Assembly (NCBI RefSeq): GCF_011022235.1
Contig: NZ_JAAIYP010000040.1
Coordinates: forward strand, 26,402-90,401
Source: Magnetospirillum aberrantis SpK
GTDB lineage: Bacteria; Pseudomonadota; Alphaproteobacteria; Rhodospirillales; Magnetospirillaceae
Direction of reading: 5' to 3'
Length of the DNA: 64,000 bases
Of this stretch, positions 9,360 through 17,922 are shown piece after piece. The notes beneath the pieces are model-generated. The model had not been told where the DNA came from, did not search any database, and worked only from the letters and a program-made list of their open reading frames with translations. Position 1 is the stretch's first letter, and each line of letters begins with the position of its first letter. Made by a program: the position numbers and the translations under genes.

Positions 9360-9584
9360 ATGGACGCGAGTGCTGCTAAGTTCATCGGTGCTGGTCTGGC
9401 TGCCATCGGCATGATCGGTTCCGGTATCGGCGTGGGCAACATCTGGTCGAACCTGATCGCCGCCGTGGGCCGCAACCCGGCCGCCAAGGCGAACGTCGAG
9501 CTGTACGGCTGGATCGGCTTCGCCGTGACCGAGGCCATCGCGCTGTTCGCGCTGGTCGTCGCTCTGATGGTTCTTTTCGCCTAA
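9360..9584 (+). CDS. atpE: ATP synthase F0 subunit c
   Basis: The proteolipid that makes the rotating c-ring. It has 74 residues and two transmembrane helices joined by the polar loop RNPAAK; the proton-binding carboxylate is the Glu in the second helix (AVTEAIALFAL). The first helix carries the close-packing glycine series GAGLAAIGMIGSGIGVG. An AAGGAG ribosome-binding site stands before the ATG. The 114-bp gap to the next gene contains a short inverted repeat (CGCGCGGAAT region near 9620-9645) that may adjust expression of this highly translated subunit. Confidence 0.97.
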   Translation: MDASAAKFIGAGLAAIGMIGSGIGVGNIWSNLIAAVGRNPAAKANVELYGWIGFAVTEAIALFALVVALMVLFA

Positions 9585-9697
9585 GTTCGCGAAAATCTCC
9601 TTCGGATGGTTCGAGGCCGCGCGGAATCTCCGCGCGGTCCGTTCCGCCCGACGGGAACCGTGAACCTTTTGCTTTACCCACGTCTTGGAGCACCGGG

Positions 9698-10192
9698 ATG
9701 CCCCAGTTCCAACAAACGGCGTTCTTCCTGCCCCAGATTTTCTGGCTGGTCGTCACCTTCATCACGCTGTACTTCCTGATGGCGAAGGTGGCTCTGCCGA
9801 AGATCGGTGCCGTGCTCGACGAACGTCAGCGCAAGATCGATGACAATCTCGACAAGGCCGCGCAGCTGAAGGCCGAGGCTGAAGCCGCCGTCGCCGCGTA
9901 CGAGAAGGCGCTGGCCGAGTCCCGTGCCCATGCCCACGCCGTCATCAAGGAGGCGAGCGAGCGTCTGGCCAAGCAGGCCGAGGATCGCACCCGCGAACTC
10001 AACGCCAAGCTGAACGACCAGATCAAGGCTGGTGAGACCCGCATCGCCGCCGCCAAGGAAAAGGCCATGGCGTCGGTTCGCGAAGTCGCCACCGAAATCG
10101 CCGGTGCCGCCGTTTCCCGTCTGATCGGCGCCAGCGCCGACCAGGGTCAGATCGACGTTGCGGTCGCCGCCGCTCTGAAGGAGCAGGGCTAA
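9698..10192 (+). CDS. atpF': ATP synthase F0 subunit b'
   Basis: One of two different b-type stator subunits found in alphaproteobacteria and phototrophs. The 164-residue product has a single N-terminal membrane helix (about residues 10-32, [19 protein letters not shown]) followed by a long charged coiled coil that reaches up to F1. Its TAA overlaps the ATG of the next gene (TAATG), so translation of the two b subunits is coupled, fitting assembly of a b/b' heterodimer. Confidence 0.95.
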   Translation: MPQFQQTAFFLPQIFWLVVTFITLYFLMAKVALPKIGAVLDERQRKIDDNLDKAAQLKAEAEAAVAAYEKALAESRAHAHAVIKEASERLAKQAEDRTRELNAKLNDQIKAGETRIAAAKEKAMASVREVATEIAGAAVSRLIGASADQGQIDVAVAAALKEQG

Positions 10193-10734
10193 TGATTTCG
10201 TCCGCTTTCGCAGCTGAGCACGCCGCCGAGGCCGGCCACGCCGCCGTGCCCTTCTATGCCGACCCCCACGTTTGGGTGTACATCGCCTTTCTGCTGGTTG
10301 TCGGTCTGGCTTTCAAGCCGGTGTTCAACGCCATCGGCGCCGCCCTCGACGGCCGCGCCGCCAAGATCAAGGCTCGTCTCGACGAGGCGCACAAGCTGCG
10401 TGAGGACGCCCAGGAAATGCTGGCGACCTATCAGCGCAAGCAGCATGACGCCATGAAGGAAGCCGAGGAGATCATCGCTCACGCCAAGTCCGAGGCCGAG
10501 CGCCTGTCCAAGCAGGCCGCCAAGGATCTGGAAGAGGCCCTGAAGCGCCGCGAGGCCCAGGCTCTCGAGCGGATCGCCCAGGCCGAGGCCGCCGCCCTCA
10601 AGGAAGTTCAGAACGTGGCTGTGGATGTCGCCATGAGCGCCGCCCAGAAGGTTCTGGCCCAGTCGGTTTCCGACGCGCAGAAGGCCGCTCTGGCCGATGC
10701 CGCCATCGCCGACCTGTCGCGCAAGTTCCACTGA
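10192..10734 (+). CDS. atpF: ATP synthase F0 subunit b
   Basis: The second stator subunit, 180 residues. One transmembrane helix lies near residues 22-44 ([17 protein letters not shown]) behind an Ala/His-rich periplasmic leader, then an alanine- and charge-rich coiled coil. It overlaps the stop of the b' gene by one base. It is the last gene of the operon and is followed at once by a strong terminator. Confidence 0.95.
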   Translation: MISSAFAAEHAAEAGHAAVPFYADPHVWVYIAFLLVVGLAFKPVFNAIGAALDGRAAKIKARLDEAHKLREDAQEMLATYQRKQHDAMKEAEEIIAHAKSEAERLSKQAAKDLEEALKRREAQALERIAQAEAAALKEVQNVAVDVAMSAAQKVLAQSVSDAQKAALADAAIADLSRKFH

Positions 10735-10758
10735 GACTTCGCGATCCTCGGAAAAGTT

Positions 10759-10794
10759 ACGGCCCGTTGCCATCGGCAGCGGGCCGTTTCCGTT
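10759..10794 (+). terminator. intrinsic terminator of the F0 operon
   Basis: A 13-bp stem (ACGGCCCGTTGCC with GGCAGCGGGCCGT, one G-U pair) around a three-base loop, followed by TTCCGTTT, begins 24 bp after the atpF stop. The convergent parA-like gene ends at 10801, so the hairpin may serve both strands. Confidence 0.8.
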
Positions 10795-10800
10795 TGAGGG

Positions 10801-11949
10801 TCATACCGGAAGCGGCCAGTCCGGTCCCTTGAGCACGGCCAGGGTGACGGCGGCCCCCAGGAGGGCGCCGATCCCCACCAGCAACAGCCACAGCGCCAGC
10901 CGTCGTCCCCAATCCACGTTAGGTGTGGTGGCAGGCCGCGGGCGGCGAACCGATGGGCGGTGGGATGTGAATGTCGGGGCGGGTTCGGCTTCCTCGGTTT
11001 CGTCCTTGCCCAACTGGTCCTCGGTTCCTTCGGTCCAGGTGGGGGGCGGCGGCGCGCCGGTGTCGCCATAGCGGTCGCGATGGGCTGGCAAGTTGCCCAA
11101 TCTCTGTTGCCACTCCATCAGGCGCGCGCGCGCGGCTTCGCGCGTTTCCAGGTCGTTGGCGGCGGGATCGAGCAACAATTCCGCCACCCGCACATAAGCC
11201 CGGGCGGGGGCCGATCCGGCGGCCAGCACCGCCACCGGCAGGTCGCGCGACGCCGCCTCGATCACCGAGCCGTCGCGTGGCACCATGATCGGCAGAACGC
11301 GGGACCCGAATTCGGCCATGATGTCGGCCGACAGCCGCCGCGTCAGGTCGCTGTCTTCGGTCATGGTCAACAGGATGTGCAATCCTTCCATGCCGCGGTT
11401 GAAATGGCTGCGGACGCGGGTGACGTTCCACCACGCCTTGTGCAGGCCGTCCAGCGCATGCGGGCTGGGCATCACCGGCATCACCACCAGATCGGCCGCC
11501 ACCAGGGCATTGACCGAGACGATACCCGGTGCCGGCGGGCAGTCGATGACGATGGCGTCCAAATTGTCCGGCAACACCGCCAGGGCCCGGCTCATGGCCG
11601 CTTCCGGTTGTTCGCCCATGGCCAGTTCGATGTCCGCCCAGGCCAGTTCGTCCGAGCCGCCGACCAGCCGCAGGTTCTCGAACGGCGTGGAACGCAGGCA
11701 TTGCTCGAAACTGGCCTGACCGGTGATGAGGTGATAGGCGCCGGTCGCCACCGGCGGCGGCACACCGACATTGGCGGTGGCGTTGCTTTGGCTGTCCAGG
11801 TCCACCAGCGCGACACGTTTCCCGAACGCCGCCAGGCAGATGGCGGCGTTGACGGCGGTGGTGGTCTTACCGACGCCGCCTTTCTGGTTGAACACGGTAA
11901 CGATCAGCGGTCGAGCAGAAGCTGCGGCGTCAGGAATTTCGCCGGTCAT
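10801..11949 (-). CDS. ParA-family ATPase with a C-terminal membrane helix
   Basis: A 382-residue ParA/MinD-type ATPase. The deviant Walker A motif is FNQKGGVGKTTTA (about residues 19-31), Walker B lies in LDAIVIDCPPAP (about 130-140). ParA homologues move or position DNA, chemoreceptors or protein complexes. Unlike ordinary ParA proteins, this one has after residue 260 a long acidic and Pro-rich linker, then a hydrophobic segment (WLLLVGIGALLGAAVTLAVL, about 352-371) close to the end, which should anchor it in the inner membrane. No parB-like partner is adjacent, so it is an orphan. Plausible cargo: a membrane or polar complex; this is inference. Confidence 0.85.
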   Translation of the reverse strand: MTGEIPDAAASARPLIVTVFNQKGGVGKTTTAVNAAICLAAFGKRVALVDLDSQSNATANVGVPPPVATGAYHLITGQASFEQCLRSTPFENLRLVGGSDELAWADIELAMGEQPEAAMSRALAVLPDNLDAIVIDCPPAPGIVSVNALVAADLVVMPVMPSPHALDGLHKAWWNVTRVRSHFNRGMEGLHILLTMTEDSDLTRRLSADIMAEFGSRVLPIMVPRDGSVIEAASRDLPVAVLAAGSAPARAYVRVAELLLDPAANDLETREAARARLMEWQQRLGNLPAHRDRYGDTGAPPPPTWTEGTEDQLGKDETEEAEPAPTFTSHRPSVRRPRPATTPNVDWGRRLALWLLLVGIGALLGAAVTLAVLKGPDWPLPV

Positions 11950-12112
11950 GCCACCTCCCGTGGCGACAAGAACAATAACGCCGCACCTTACAATTCCCCA
12001 AGGGGTGCGGCAATGGCCGCTCGTCGTTCGTGCGGCAATCTGGTTACATTTCGTTCAAATCCCATAAAAAGCCTGTTGTTGAGCAATGGTGTTGATCCTA
12101 TACTCCTTGGCT

Positions 12113-12577
12113 ATGAATCAGCCTTATCTCGACATTGTTCGCTTGGTCGAACGTCTGCACCGCCACTTCCTCGACGTGCTGCGTACCGAGTTGCGCCGCC
12201 TTGCCATCGAGGATATCAACGCCGTGCAGGCGCTTTTGCTCTACAACATCGGCGAGAACGAGGTGGTGATCCGCGACCTCAAGGATCGCGGCTATTACCA
12301 GGGTTCGAACGTCTCGTACAACATCAAGGCGCTGACCGAAGCCGCCTACCTGACCCAGGAACGTTCGCCGCACGACCGTCGTTCGGTTCGCCTGCGTCTG
12401 ACGCAGAAAGGGTTGGACCTGTGCAACGCGGTTCGCAAGCTGCAAAGCGATTTGGCCGAGGCCTTGGGTGTCAACGAAGAGACGGTGCGGGCGCTCGACA
12501 CCACCGTCGACACCATGCAGCGGGTCGAACGCACCTGGACCGACTTCATCCATTACGGCCGCACCCGGCCGCTCTGA
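12113..12577 (+). CDS. MarR-family winged-helix transcriptional regulator
   Basis: A 154-residue winged-helix protein of the MarR/LdtR-like group that is widespread in alphaproteobacteria. The helix-turn-helix lies about residues 60-85 (VVIRDLKDRGYYQGSNVSY) and the wing contains the hallmark ERSPHDRRSVRLRLT at about 92-106. An N-terminal dimerisation helix (YLDIVRLVERLHRHFLDVL) precedes it. The start used gives the MNQPYLD opening typical of the group; no strong ribosome-binding site is visible. The 163-bp upstream gap is relatively AT-rich and probably holds the promoter. Its ligand and targets cannot be read from the sequence. Confidence 0.88.
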   Translation: MNQPYLDIVRLVERLHRHFLDVLRTELRRLAIEDINAVQALLLYNIGENEVVIRDLKDRGYYQGSNVSYNIKALTEAAYLTQERSPHDRRSVRLRLTQKGLDLCNAVRKLQSDLAEALGVNEETVRALDTTVDTMQRVERTWTDFIHYGRTRPL

Positions 12578-12602
12578 CCTCTGTCTTGGATCGAAAATGA
12601 AC

Positions 12603-12634
12603 GCCGCCCGGTTCGCCCTGGGCGGCTTTTTGTT
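12603..12634 (+). terminator. intrinsic terminator after the MarR gene
   Basis: GCCGCCC (12603-12609) pairs with GGGCGGC (12620-12626) around a 10-base loop, followed by TTTTTGTTT. It lies 25 bp after the regulator stop and separates it from purB. Confidence 0.85.
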
Positions 12635-12708
12635 TCTAGACCCTGGCAAAACCGGTGGTTTTTTGCCATAACCGCCCTTTCCGAACGCCCGTACCCAGAG
12701 GCCTTTCG

Positions 12709-14046
12709 ATGTCGATTCAGCGCTATTCCCGCCCCCAGATGACCGCCATCTGGGAAGCCGCCAACAAGTTCTCGATCTGGTTCAAGATCGAGGCGCATGC
12801 CTGCGACGCGCTGGCCGAGTTGGGGGTGATCCCCAAGGATTCCGCCAAGGCGGTGTGGGCCAACGGCGACCGGCCCTATACCCCCGAGCGCATTGCCCGC
12901 ATCGATGCCATCGAGGCAGAGACCAAGCACGACGTCATCGCGTTCCTGACCGAACTGGCCGAACACATCGGCCCCGATTCGCGCTTCGTGCACCAGGGCA
13001 TGACCTCGTCCGACGTGCTCGACACCTGTTTGAACGTGCAGTTGACCCAGGCCGCCGACATCCTGTTGGCCGACATCGACGCGCTGTTGGCGGCGCTTGA
13101 GCGCCGGGCCTTCGAATACAAGGATCTGGTGTGCATGGGCCGCAGCCACGGCATCCATGCCGAGCCGGTGACCATCGGTCTCAAGTTCGCCGGTTTCGCC
13201 GCCGAGTTTCAGCGCAACAAGGCCCGCCTGTTGGCGGCGCGCGAGGACATCGCCACCTGCGCCATCTCGGGTGCGGTCGGCACCTTCGCCAACATCGACC
13301 CCCGCGTCGAGGAACATGTGGCGGCCAAGCTGGGCCTTAGCCCCGAACCGCTGTCGACCCAGGTCATTCCGCGTGACCGCCATGCCCAGTTCTTCGCCAC
13401 CCTGGGCACCATCGCCAGCTCGATCGAGCGGGTGGCCGTGGAAATCCGCCACCTCCAGCGCACCGAAGTACGCGAGGCCGAGGAATACTTCTCGCCCGGC
13501 CAGAAGGGCAGCTCGGCCATGCCACACAAGCGCAACCCGGTGCTGACCGAGAATCTGACCGGTCTGGCCCGCATGGTCCGCGGCTATGTGGTGCCGGCCA
13601 TGGAAAACGTCGCCCTGTGGCACGAGCGCGACATCAGCCATTCCTCGGTCGAGCGTTACATCGGCCCCGACGCCACCATTACCCTGGATTTCGCCCTGGC
13701 GCGTCTGACCAACGTGGTCGACAAGCTGGTGGTCTACCCGGACGTGGTCGAGCGCAACCTGAACCAGTTGGGCGGCCTGATCTTTTCCCAGCGTGTTCTG
13801 CTGGCGCTGACCCAGGCCGGCGTCAGCCGCGAGGACGCCTATCGCCTGGTCCAGCGCAACGCCATGAAGGTGTGGGACGCCGCCGGAGAGGGCAAGGAAA
13901 CCAAGGGCAAGTTCCTGGCCGGTCTCAAGTCCGACACCGACGTCGCCAAGGCGCTGAGTGCGGCCCAGATCGACGAGTTGTTCGATCTCGGCTATCACAC
14001 CAAGCATGTGGACACCATTTTCCGCCGGGTGTTCGGCAAGGCGTGA
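12709..14046 (+). CDS. purB: adenylosuccinate lyase
   Basis: PurB cleaves SAICAR to AICAR and adenylosuccinate to AMP in purine synthesis. The 445-residue protein belongs to the fumarase/aspartase superfamily and shows its flexible signature loop GSSAMPHKRNP (about residues 264-274), which carries the catalytic serine, plus the QGMTSSDVLDT segment near 100. The ATG at 12709 follows the sequence CAGAGGCC and yields the usual MSIQRYSRP opening; a longer upstream frame is not needed. It stands alone between terminators. Confidence 0.97.
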   Translation: MSIQRYSRPQMTAIWEAANKFSIWFKIEAHACDALAELGVIPKDSAKAVWANGDRPYTPERIARIDAIEAETKHDVIAFLTELAEHIGPDSRFVHQGMTSSDVLDTCLNVQLTQAADILLADIDALLAALERRAFEYKDLVCMGRSHGIHAEPVTIGLKFAGFAAEFQRNKARLLAAREDIATCAISGAVGTFANIDPRVEEHVAAKLGLSPEPLSTQVIPRDRHAQFFATLGTIASSIERVAVEIRHLQRTEVREAEEYFSPGQKGSSAMPHKRNPVLTENLTGLARMVRGYVVPAMENVALWHERDISHSSVERYIGPDATITLDFALARLTNVVDKLVVYPDVVERNLNQLGGLIFSQRVLLALTQAGVSREDAYRLVQRNAMKVWDAAGEGKETKGKFLAGLKSDTDVAKALSAAQIDELFDLGYHTKHVDTIFRRVFGKA

Positions 14047-14053
14047 TGTCCAG

Positions 14054-14085
14054 GGCCCGGTGCGATGCGCCGGGCCTTTTCCTTT
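14054..14085 (+). terminator. intrinsic terminator of purB
   Basis: GGCCCGG (14054-14060) and CCGGGCC (14070-14076) form a stem around a nine-base loop, followed by TTTTCCTTTT. It begins 8 bp after the purB stop. Confidence 0.85.
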
Positions 14086-14105
14086 TGGGTTCGCGGGAGG
14101 TGGCG

Positions 14106-14453
14106 ATGCCTTATGTCGTCCGTGACCAGGATGGCCAGGTGGTGGCGGTGGCCGAAGTGCCGTTGAGCGAGGATGCCGAGGAAGTGCCCATCGACCATCC
14201 CGAAGTGCTGGCCCTGTTAAGCCGGGCCTGCGCCGCGGACTTGGCCGATGGCGACGAAGCTTTCGTCAATTCCGACCTGTCTTTCATCCGCGTGCTGGAA
14301 GACCTGATCGAGGTGTTGATCCGTCGGGGGGTGATTGCCCTGTCCGACCTGCCGGGACCGGCCCAGGACAAGCTGATGCAGCGCCGCGCCTTGCGCGGCT
14401 GGCTGGCCGGTGTGGTGGGCGTGGTCGACGATGACAGCGGCAAGGTGATCTGA
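14106..14453 (+). CDS. conserved hypothetical protein (often mislabelled tryptophan synthase beta-like)
   Basis: A 115-residue soluble acidic protein. The N-terminal half reads MPYVVRDQDGQVVAVAEVPL, then DHPEVLALL; the middle holds the strongly patterned VLEDLIEVLIRRGVIALSDLPGPAQ, with DKLMQRRALRG after it. I recognise this as a small alphaproteobacterial and betaproteobacterial family that databases often label tryptophan synthase subunit beta-like, although it is far too short and shares no catalytic features with TrpB. A good GGGAGGTGG ribosome-binding site precedes the ATG. It lies after the purB terminator. Function unknown. Confidence 0.75.
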   Translation: MPYVVRDQDGQVVAVAEVPLSEDAEEVPIDHPEVLALLSRACAADLADGDEAFVNSDLSFIRVLEDLIEVLIRRGVIALSDLPGPAQDKLMQRRALRGWLAGVVGVVDDDSGKVI

Positions 14454-14510
14454 ACGACGCAGGGGCCGCCGCGCCGGAATATGCGAAGGGGGCTTTTGCG
14501 GCCATAGGGT

Positions 14511-15197
14511 CTAGACCGCGGCTAAAAGCCGTTGCAGGCGGGCCAGGGTTTCACCATCGGCGACGCCGTCGATCCGTTCCGGGCGGAAATGTCGCTGAAA
14601 GGCGGCGATGGCCGCCGCCGGGTCGCTGACGTCATAGCCATAGGCGGCCAGTAACCCAGGCACCGCCTCGGGTTCGGGAACGGCGCGTTCATCGCCCGTG
14701 AATGGCCACAGGCCAAGGCCATAGCCCTTGAGCTGGGCCCAAGGAAACAACTCGCCGGGGTCTTGCTTGCGGGTGGGGGCGACGTCGGAATGGCCGACCA
14801 CGTTGCGCGCGGTGATGGAGTGGCGCGAGACGATTCCCAGGCACAGGCGGATCACCGCTTGGATCTGGACTTCGGGGAACGGCCGATAGCCGAATTCGTG
14901 GCCGGGATTGACGATCTCGACGCCGATCGAGCGCGAATTGACGTCGGTTTCGCCGCGCCAGCACGACTTGCCGGCATGCCAGGCGCGGCGGCTTTCGGGC
15001 ACCAGGTGGTGGATGGTGCCGTCCTCGTCCACCAGGTAATGGGCGCTGACTTGGGCGTCGGGGTCCAAAAGCCGATCCAGCGCCTCGGGACCGCTGCGCA
15101 TGCCGGTGTAGTGCAGAACCAGCATGTCCACGCCCGCGATGCGTCGGATGTCGTGGTTGGGCGACAGATGGTGGACGTAGGCTTGTTTGGAAGTCAT
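14511..15197 (-). CDS. N-acetylmuramoyl-L-alanine amidase, AmpD/AmiD-like
   Basis: A 228-residue zinc amidase (Amidase_2 fold) that cuts the amide bond between muramic acid and the peptide stem. The expected zinc ligands are visible: the His in DMLVLHYTGM (about residue 29), the His in NVVGHSDVAPTRKQDPG (about 138) and the Asp of that same motif. The C-terminal 50 residues (AAYGYDV to the end) form a small helical peptidoglycan-binding-like domain of the PG_binding_1 type. No signal peptide is seen, so a cytoplasmic role in muropeptide recycling, as for AmpD, is likely. Its ATG overlaps the stop of the transporter gene upstream (ATGA). Confidence 0.9.
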   Translation of the reverse strand: MTSKQAYVHHLSPNHDIRRIAGVDMLVLHYTGMRSGPEALDRLLDPDAQVSAHYLVDEDGTIHHLVPESRRAWHAGKSCWRGETDVNSRSIGVEIVNPGHEFGYRPFPEVQIQAVIRLCLGIVSRHSITARNVVGHSDVAPTRKQDPGELFPWAQLKGYGLGLWPFTGDERAVPEPEAVPGLLAAYGYDVSDPAAAIAAFQRHFRPERIDGVADGETLARLQRLLAAV

Positions 15198-16117
15198 GTG
15201 CCGGGCTCCGGTTCGTCCTTGCACGGCACGACGCCGCCGATCAGTTGCACCACCGCCACGCCGGCGATGGTCAGCGCCCCGCCCGCCAGCTTGTGCCAGC
15301 CCAAGGGCTCCCCCAAAAGGGTGACGCCGCCGGCCACGCTGATGACCGGCCCCAACAAGGTGAAGGGCACGATCCGGTTCATGGGGTGACGCCCCAGCAA
15401 TTGATACCACAGGCTATAGGCCACCAGCGACGACGCGATGACGGTATAGGCCATGCCGGCCAGGATGGGCGGCGACATGATGGCGTGGGCCAGGGCGTCG
15501 AGCTGGCCGCTTTCGCCGGCCAGCGACAGGCCCAGCAGCATGGGCGCGGCGAACAGCGCCATCCAGCCGTTGAGCGCCAGGGGGGCGATGGTGCCCAGCC
15601 GTTTGACCTGGACGTTGCTGATGGCCCAGCAGACCATGGAGGCCACACCGATGGCCAACGGCCCCCAATGGGGCAGGCTGGGCTCGCCGGCCAAAAGGGC
15701 GACGCCGGCGAAAGCCATCACCAGTCCGAAACTGCGGGCTGGTCCCAGCTTTTCGCCGAACACCGCCCAGGCCAGAAGCGCGCTGAAGGGAACGCCCAAT
15801 TGGGTGACGATGGCGGCGCTGGCGGCATCCATGCCCGACAGGCTGACGAACAACAGGCCGAAATGGCCGCAGCCCAGCACCGCGCCGATGGCGGCGATCC
15901 CCTTGATCTGGTCGCGGCGGAGACGGAAGAACGGCACCAGCACGCACGCCACCAGGGCGAAACGCAACGCGGTCAGGAACAATGGCGGCAGCACGCCCAG
16001 CACGATCTTCACCGCGATGAAGTTGGTGCCCCACAGGCTGACCACCAGCAAGGCGAGGACGACGTCGCGCGGGTTCAGCGCGTCAACTCCTCGCGCAGGG
16101 CTTCCAGTTCCAGCCAA
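15194..16117 (-). CDS. EamA/DMT-family inner-membrane transporter
   Basis: A protein of about 307 residues with ten hydrophobic segments in two EamA repeats, the pattern of drug/metabolite transporters that export amino acids or related small molecules; substrate not predictable. The first helix opens with PRDVVLALLVVSLWGTNF, typical of YedA/EamA members. The only ATG in frame (16117) makes a 43-bp overlap with the ABC-F gene; a CTG at 16078 would overlap its stop as CTGA and has GAGGAG correctly placed inside the ABC-F tail, so the true start may be 13 codons later. It is followed by the amidase with an ATGA overlap, forming a three-gene operon. Confidence 0.88.
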   Translation of the reverse strand: MAGTGSPARGVDALNPRDVVLALLVVSLWGTNFIAVKIVLGVLPPLFLTALRFALVACVLVPFFRLRRDQIKGIAAIGAVLGCGHFGLLFVSLSGMDAASAAIVTQLGVPFSALLAWAVFGEKLGPARSFGLVMAFAGVALLAGEPSLPHWGPLAIGVASMVCWAISNVQVKRLGTIAPLALNGWMALFAAPMLLGLSLAGESGQLDALAHAIMSPPILAGMAYTVIASSLVAYSLWYQLLGRHPMNRIVPFTLLGPVISVAGGVTLLGEPLGWHKLAGGALTIAGVAVVQLIGGVVPCKDEPEPGT

Positions 16118-17886
16118 CGTTCCTCGGCCGCCTCGAGTTCAACGCGGGCGGCGTCAAGGCGTCCGGTGGCGGTGTCAAAGCGTTTGCGGTCGCGGGTATA
16201 AAGGCCGGGGTCGTTGATCTCGGCCTCGAGCTTGGCGATCTCGGCCGACAGCTTGTCCATGCGGCCGGGCAGTTCGTCCAACTCGCGCGCGTCCTTATAG
16301 GACAGCTTGGTCGCGGTCTTGGCGCGCGGAATCTCGGCCTTGGGGGTGTCGGGCTTGGGTTTGGCCGCCGGCTCGTCCTTTTTCGGCCGCTGGTCCAGAT
16401 AGTCGGAATAGCCGCCGGTATATTCGGCGATGTCGCCGTCACCTTCGACGGCGATGACGCTGGTGACCAGCCGGTCCAGGAAGTCGCGGTCGTGGCTGAC
16501 CACCAAAAGGGTGCCTTCGTAATCGGCCAGCACCTCTTCCAACAGATCCAGCGTGTCCATGTCGAGGTCGTTGGTCGGCTCGTCCAGGATCAGCAGGTTG
16601 CTGGGCTTGGCCAACAGCTTGGCCAGCAGCAGACGGTTGCGCTCGCCGCCCGACAGTGCCTTGACCGGGGTGCGGGCCTGATTTTCCTGGAACAGGAAGT
16701 CCTTCATATAGCCGACCACATGCTGGGGGCGGCCGCGCACCCAGATGTTGTCGCCGCGGCCATCGGTCAGCGTGTCCCACACCGATCTTTCCGGGTCCAG
16801 ACGGTCGCGGCGCTGGTCGAAATAGGCGGGTTCCAGGTTGGTGCCCAGACGCACCACGCCGCCATCGGGGGCCAGGTCGCCGGTCAGCATGCGCAACAGC
16901 GTGGTCTTGCCGGCACCGTTGGGGCCGATCAGCCCGACGCGGTCGCCGCGCAGGATGCGGGTGGAAAAGCCCTTGGCGATCACCTTGCCGTCATAGGACT
17001 TCTCCAGCTTTTCCGCCTCGATCACCAGCCGGCCCGAGATGTCGCCGGCATCGGCCGCCAGATTGGCGCGGCGGTCGTTGTCCTGTTTCGAGCTGAAACG
17101 CTGGGCGCGTTCGCCGCGCAGCACGTCAAGCGCCCGGCGGCGGCCCATGTTGCGTTTGCGCCGTGCGGTGACGCCGCGCGCCAGCCAGTGCAACTCGCGC
17201 CGCAACAGGTTGTCCATACGGGCCAACTCGGCCTCTTCCGCCGCATAGGTCTCTTCCTGCCATTGCGGAAAGCCGGAAAAGCCGAATTCGGCACGGCGTA
17301 CCACGCCGCGTTCCAACCACAAGGTTTGTTTGGAAACCGTGTCGAGGAAACGGCGGTCGTGGCTGATCATCACCAACGCCCCCTGATAGCTTTTCAGCCA
17401 TTCCTCGAGCCACAGGATGGTCGGCAGGTCCAGATGGTTGGTCGGTTCGTCCAGCAACAGCGCGTCGGGTTCGCCGACCAGGGCACGGGCCAGGGCGGCG
17501 CGGCGGCCTTCGCCGCCGGACAGGTTCTGGGGCGCGCGGCTGCCATCGATGCCAAGCGCGGCCAGCACCGTCTCGACGCGATAGGTCTGGTCGCGTTCGT
17601 CCTCGGGCAGGCCATGGGCCACGTATTCCGCCACGCTGGCGCCATCCAGCAGCGGGTCCTGCGGCAGAGTGGCGATGCGGGTACCGGGCTGGACGAAGCG
17701 CTCGCCGGAATCGGCCAGCACCTCGCCGGCCAGCACCTTCAACAGCGTGGACTTGCCGGAACCGTTGCGGCCGACCAGGCAGGTTTTGTCGCCCCGCCCG
17801 ACCCAGGTGGTGACGCCCTCGAACAGCGGGGTGCCGCCGAAGGTGAGACGAACGTCGCGAAGCGCGAGAAGAGGAGGAGAAGCCAT
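16075..17886 (-). CDS. uup: ABC-F family ATPase, Uup type
   Basis: A 603-residue soluble protein with two ABC nucleotide-binding domains and no membrane segment. Walker A motifs are VGRNGSGKST (about residues 38-47) and IGPNGAGKTT (about 320-329); signatures are NLSGGEGRRAAL and ALSGGERNRLLL; both Walker B boxes read LLDEPTNHLD or ILDEPTNDLD. The C-terminal 100 residues, after a Lys/Pro linker, form the coiled-coil DNA/ribosome-binding domain characteristic of Uup. The ABC-F class acts on the ribosome or, for Uup, also on DNA transposition events. The ATG at 17886 is preferred over a GTG at 17895 because AGGTGA is well placed for it. Confidence 0.9.
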   Translation of the reverse strand: MASPPLLALRDVRLTFGGTPLFEGVTTWVGRGDKTCLVGRNGSGKSTLLKVLAGEVLADSGERFVQPGTRIATLPQDPLLDGASVAEYVAHGLPEDERDQTYRVETVLAALGIDGSRAPQNLSGGEGRRAALARALVGEPDALLLDEPTNHLDLPTILWLEEWLKSYQGALVMISHDRRFLDTVSKQTLWLERGVVRRAEFGFSGFPQWQEETYAAEEAELARMDNLLRRELHWLARGVTARRKRNMGRRRALDVLRGERAQRFSSKQDNDRRANLAADAGDISGRLVIEAEKLEKSYDGKVIAKGFSTRILRGDRVGLIGPNGAGKTTLLRMLTGDLAPDGGVVRLGTNLEPAYFDQRRDRLDPERSVWDTLTDGRGDNIWVRGRPQHVVGYMKDFLFQENQARTPVKALSGGERNRLLLAKLLAKPSNLLILDEPTNDLDMDTLDLLEEVLADYEGTLLVVSHDRDFLDRLVTSVIAVEGDGDIAEYTGGYSDYLDQRPKKDEPAAKPKPDTPKAEIPRAKTATKLSYKDARELDELPGRMDKLSAEIAKLEAEINDPGLYTRDRKRFDTATGRLDAARVELEAAEERWLELEALREELTR

Positions 17887-17922
17887 GGGTTTCACCTACA
17901 CCGGCCAGGGCGGCCGATCAAG

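Noticed and set aside
10801..11949. Chromosome partition locus (parAB/oriC) near the ParA-type gene
   Set aside because: No parB, parS-like palindrome or DnaA-box cluster is visible nearby.
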